DNA from: Spirogloea muscicola | Taxonomy: Eukaryota > Streptophyta > Zygnematophyceae > Spirogloeales > Spirogloeaceae | Assembly (NCBI GenBank): GCA_009602725.1 | Contig: WELB01000100.1 | Coordinates: 1-20,803, forward strand | DNA: 20,803 nucleotides | Reading direction: 5' to 3' | Part shown: piece after piece, positions 15,639-20,803 of the stretch | Layout of the letters: each line of letters opens with the position of its first letter | Position numbering within the stretch: position 1 is the stretch's first letter | Position numbers and translations under genes: made by a program | Notes under the pieces: model-generated | What the model saw: only the letters and a program-made list of their open reading frames with translations | The model's database searches: none | What the model was told of the DNA's origin: nothing

Positions 15639-15860
15639 TTGACTCACTCGACCACAATCCGTCAGTGTAAACGAATCGCATCCTTTATCATGTTCAATGG
15701 CGGTGGAGCCTTCATCAAATTTATCGAGCAGTTTGCATACCTTAGCCATGCCGGCGGCTACCCCCTAACCTGTGCAAACAAGTGGGCCATCTCTGATCAG
15801 ATCTCTCGACTTTTAGACTGTAGCAGCCTGAAAGCACATGCACAGGTCTGCTATGCTTGA
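15639..15860 (+). other. Unassigned open frame between repeat copies
   Basis: An open frame without internal stops; the stretch around 15685-15845 (NGGGAFIKFIEQFAYLSHAGG ... ISDQISRLLD, shown in part) has a natural amino-acid mix, unlike the GC-driven shadow frames nearby. It lies between the two retroelement relics and may be part of an older copy. I recognise no domain, and no splice partners are evident. Confidence 0.25.
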
Positions 15861-16330
15861 AAGCAGACGGCTCCACAACCTGCGCAGGCAGCTCCGCGGG
15901 TCTTGGCGTTTCCGGCGATGGAGGTATTCGGCATCATGCCAATCTCCTCAAGGCGCGGCAAGCCATACGTGCGGCGTCTGGACGTGGTCGCCACCTAGAA
16001 GAAAGTGGCCGCCCATTGAGAAGAGGGGCTGGCAAAGCCAACCCAAAAAGAATGGACAATCCCCCCCGGGGCGGTGGGCCTCGTCTGCTCCTCTGTTCAT
16101 TCTTTTTCGGGCTGGTTGTTCCAGCCCCTATTCTCAATGGGCGAGCACTTTCTCTGCTCCTGGACGTGGTACTGATTGACGCGTACAAGGCTGGTGCACC
16201 CACGTCGACCGTGTCTGGCTGGGCCACGTCCAGCCCGGAGCGCAAGAAGGAGCGGCACTACCAGGACCATCCCCGAGGGGACCATCTTAATCCGTGTGCC
16301 ATGGATATCCACGGAGGCTACGGCGTATAA
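15861..16330 (+). pseudogene. Retroelement C-terminal relic 2, interrupted by a MITE-like insertion
   Basis: The frame starting after the TGA at 15858-15860 runs through RVLAFPAMEVFG, RRGKPYVRRLDVV and meets a stop inside the insert. Beyond the insert the same codon phase resumes at the second copy of the 11-bp duplication as LIDAYKAGAPTSTVSGWATS, then KKERHYQDHPRGD, CAMDIHGGYGV and a stop at 16328-16330. Removing 15989-16170 (insert plus one duplicate) joins the two halves in frame. KERHYQDHPRGD.....AMDIHGGYG aligns residue for residue with KERKYAVHPVGD.....AIDVCGHFG of relic 1, so both come from one element family. Confidence 0.45.
15989..16159. mobile_element. 171-bp non-autonomous inverted-repeat element (MITE-like) with 11-bp flanking duplication
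   Basis: CTGGACGTGGT flanks both sides (15978-15988 and 16160-16170). Inside are long imperfect inverted repeats, 16000-16058 and 16094-16153, sharing AGAAAGTG, CGCCCATTGAGAA, AGGGGCTGG and AAAAAGAATG. The centre is GC-rich (CCCCCCCGGGGCGG). Each arm carries the GGCTGG/CCAGCC small hairpin, so the whole element can fold into one long stem with side hairpins. It has no coding capacity. A 9-11-bp target duplication is typical of Mutator-like elements; that class assignment is inference. Confidence 0.75.
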
Positions 16331-17087
16331 TGGTCCTCCCTGATCCAGCATCTGGCCCGGCTGGTTGATGCGCGTAGTCGAAGTCGGGGGGGCAGCTTGG
16401 GCCACTCCAGCCTTCCGCAGGCCTTAGTTGCATGTTACAGAATGCGGCTCTCACTTAGTTTGCAGCGCTCGAAGCATTGGCTCTTCATCAACGTGCAGGG
16501 CGCGCTTTAAGTCAGGCCTCCGGCTTTCGTGGCGGCGCTCCAGCTCCCCCAGTTAGCTTGTCGGATTTGTTTGTGCTCACCCGTGGGTACTGATGTCACC
16601 TTAGGCACCTTGGATTCGTTTTCTGTATTACTAGCCCAGTTTAGTTGGCCCTAGACTCTGCCTGAACAATGTATCGGCTTGAATTGGCCTCCATTTCATT
16701 TCATGCGCCCCGCGCGCCTTCTCTCTTCAGGCTGCACAGCCTGTTAAGTGCAGGTAGCATGGGAAGAGGCATGTACTTGCAGCAGGGCAAACCTGTCACA
16801 GATAATCCTAGCCACCTACGATGGCGCCCTCATAAGCCCAGGAGAGGTCCAACAAACGGCCTGCTCTTGAGGCGCGAGCCACAAACGCTGCGGCAGTTCC
16901 CCAACGTGTCCTTCAGGAGGAGGGGAGCTCGGCAAGGAACGTCACTCTTGGCAATGCGCAACCGTCTTCATTCGTGTGCATCCTCAGTATGCATGACACC
17001 AATAGCATGATGCGGCTGTGACTGCTGCGTTACTGTTACTCGCAACTTTTGCACGGAGCAACACACGCACAATCCCATTTGACCTTC
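16331..17087. other. No recognisable feature
   Basis: Between retroelement relic 2 and the ankyrin relic. A 113-codon frame at 16669-17010 (+) starts with ATG, but its composition is erratic and shows no motif. I see no RNA gene, promoter or repeat here. Confidence 0.4.
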
Positions 17088-17273
17088 TTACGATGCAACT
17101 CTTGTTGCATTTGCAGGATCTGCACGCCCATCTTAGAGCAAAGCGTGCACGGATTTTCAGATGCCTATCTCAGCATTTGCCAACACAACTGCTTCGTCAG
17201 CATCTGTTGTAGGATCTACGCGGGCATCTTTGAGCAATGCGCGCACTTCTTCTGTATCGTGAGCTTTCAGGTG
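17088..17273 (-). pseudogene. Decayed ankyrin-repeat fragment (two units)
   Basis: On the - strand one frame reads DTEEVRALLKDARVDPTTDADEA and then, after a TGA stop, SVHALL, a TAA stop, and DGRADPANATR. The spacing V.ALL.D.R.DP is the ankyrin helix-loop pattern common in algal and protist tandem ankyrin genes (usually V.ALL.D.RVDP..D...A...A...GH). Two in-frame stops and only about 62 codons show it is dead. The two units also resemble each other at DNA level (GGATCT...GCATCTT.GAGCAA). Confidence 0.5.
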
Positions 17274-17717
17274 CATCTACAAGTGCTGCGAGAGCCAGCG
17301 CCCACGGCCGGGGGGACATAGCCTTCGTCCCCGTCTGCTAGGCTGGCCTTACCGCCAATGGGGGGCTGCTGGCATTGGGGGGCAGCCGCGAGAAGCTGTG
17401 TGAGCCTGCCGAGTGCAGATTGCGCAGCATCCCCCCTCTCTCTCGCGGCTCCGCACGACGCCCCTCTGCGCCGCACGTTCTGGGCTCTGCTTCTCCCTTT
17501 GCCACTGCCCCCTGTCAGACCTTGTCACTTCTCCCCGGGCCGGCCATGGCTGCCTCCTTCAAGGGCTCTTCTCATCGCCCCATCTCGTGGGAGCTGCTTC
17601 TTCTACGCCCACCCACCATCGAGCAGACCGTGCGGAGCACCGCTGCGGGGCAGCCAGGGAGTTCTGCTCGGTGGATGCAAGAACCGAGCAAGTTTGAGGG
17701 GAGCAAGGCAGAGGGAG

Positions 17718-17758
17718 GAGGGAGGGAGGGAGGCGGCCACGGCCTCCCTCCCTCCCTC
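17718..17758. repeat. Perfect 17-bp polypurine/polypyrimidine inverted repeat
   Basis: Arms 17718-17734 (GAGGGAGGGAGGGAGGC) and 17742-17758 are exact reverse complements around the seven bases GGCCACG. It lies 37 bp past the NDR kinase stop (in the - direction), so it would form a strong hairpin in that transcript's 3' end. Confidence 0.85.
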
Positions 17759-17794
17759 GTCCCACTACACTGTGCGGGGGCAGCAGCACGAACG

Positions 17795-20803
<3,009 letters not shown>

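Overview
This is nuclear DNA of a photosynthetic eukaryote, most likely a unicellular green alga (Trebouxiophyceae/Chlorella-like is my best guess). Every recognisable gene is split into many short exons by GT-AG introns of mostly 90-300 bp. Coding exons at the left end and the CDC48 5' end are very GC-rich with Ala/Gly-rich linkers. The best relatives of two genes are plant-specific (an FBP7-type F-box protein and a chloroplast inner-envelope protein). The species call is inference; the eukaryotic, green-lineage call is well supported.

Layout, left to right. (1) 1-4478, + strand: a WDR48/UAF1 homologue (plant LRS1 type), 15 visible exons, 5' end cut by the window edge. (2) 4809-5806, + strand: a small three-exon gene for a plastid-envelope-like membrane protein. 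Its first exon/intron is overlaid by a perfect 215-bp direct repeat around a single N, almost certainly an assembly artefact. (3) 6318-8931, - strand: an FBP7/FBXO9-family F-box gene, convergent with gene 2. (4) 8932-9722: a divergent intergenic region, also holding one N, shared by FBP7 and CDC48. (5) 9723-14277, + strand: a complete ten-exon CDC48/p97 AAA+ ATPase gene (834 aa). (6) 14278-17794: a 3.5-kb stretch with no intact gene, made of mobile-element debris. It holds two related retroelement C-terminal relics, one split by a small inverted-repeat (MITE-like) element with an 11-bp flanking duplication, four copies of a hairpin-bearing ~60-bp repeat, and a decayed ankyrin-repeat fragment. 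(7) 17795-20513, - strand: the kinase C-lobe and tail of an NDR-type AGC kinase. Its N-terminal half lies beyond the right edge, behind an intron that starts in a long polypurine/polypyrimidine tract.

Three neighbouring genes belong to ubiquitin biology: WDR48 (deubiquitinase activator), FBP7 (SCF substrate adaptor) and CDC48 (ubiquitin-dependent segregase). FBP7 and CDC48 share a 791-bp head-to-head promoter region. Whether that is functional clustering or chance cannot be decided from one window.

I found no wholly new system. The most worthwhile novelties are the nested mobile-element history at 14.8-16.3 kb, the assembly duplication inside gene 2, and the long low-complexity tail of the NDR kinase. 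Exon boundaries were placed by hand from splice consensus, reading-frame continuity and family similarity recalled from memory; no search was run.
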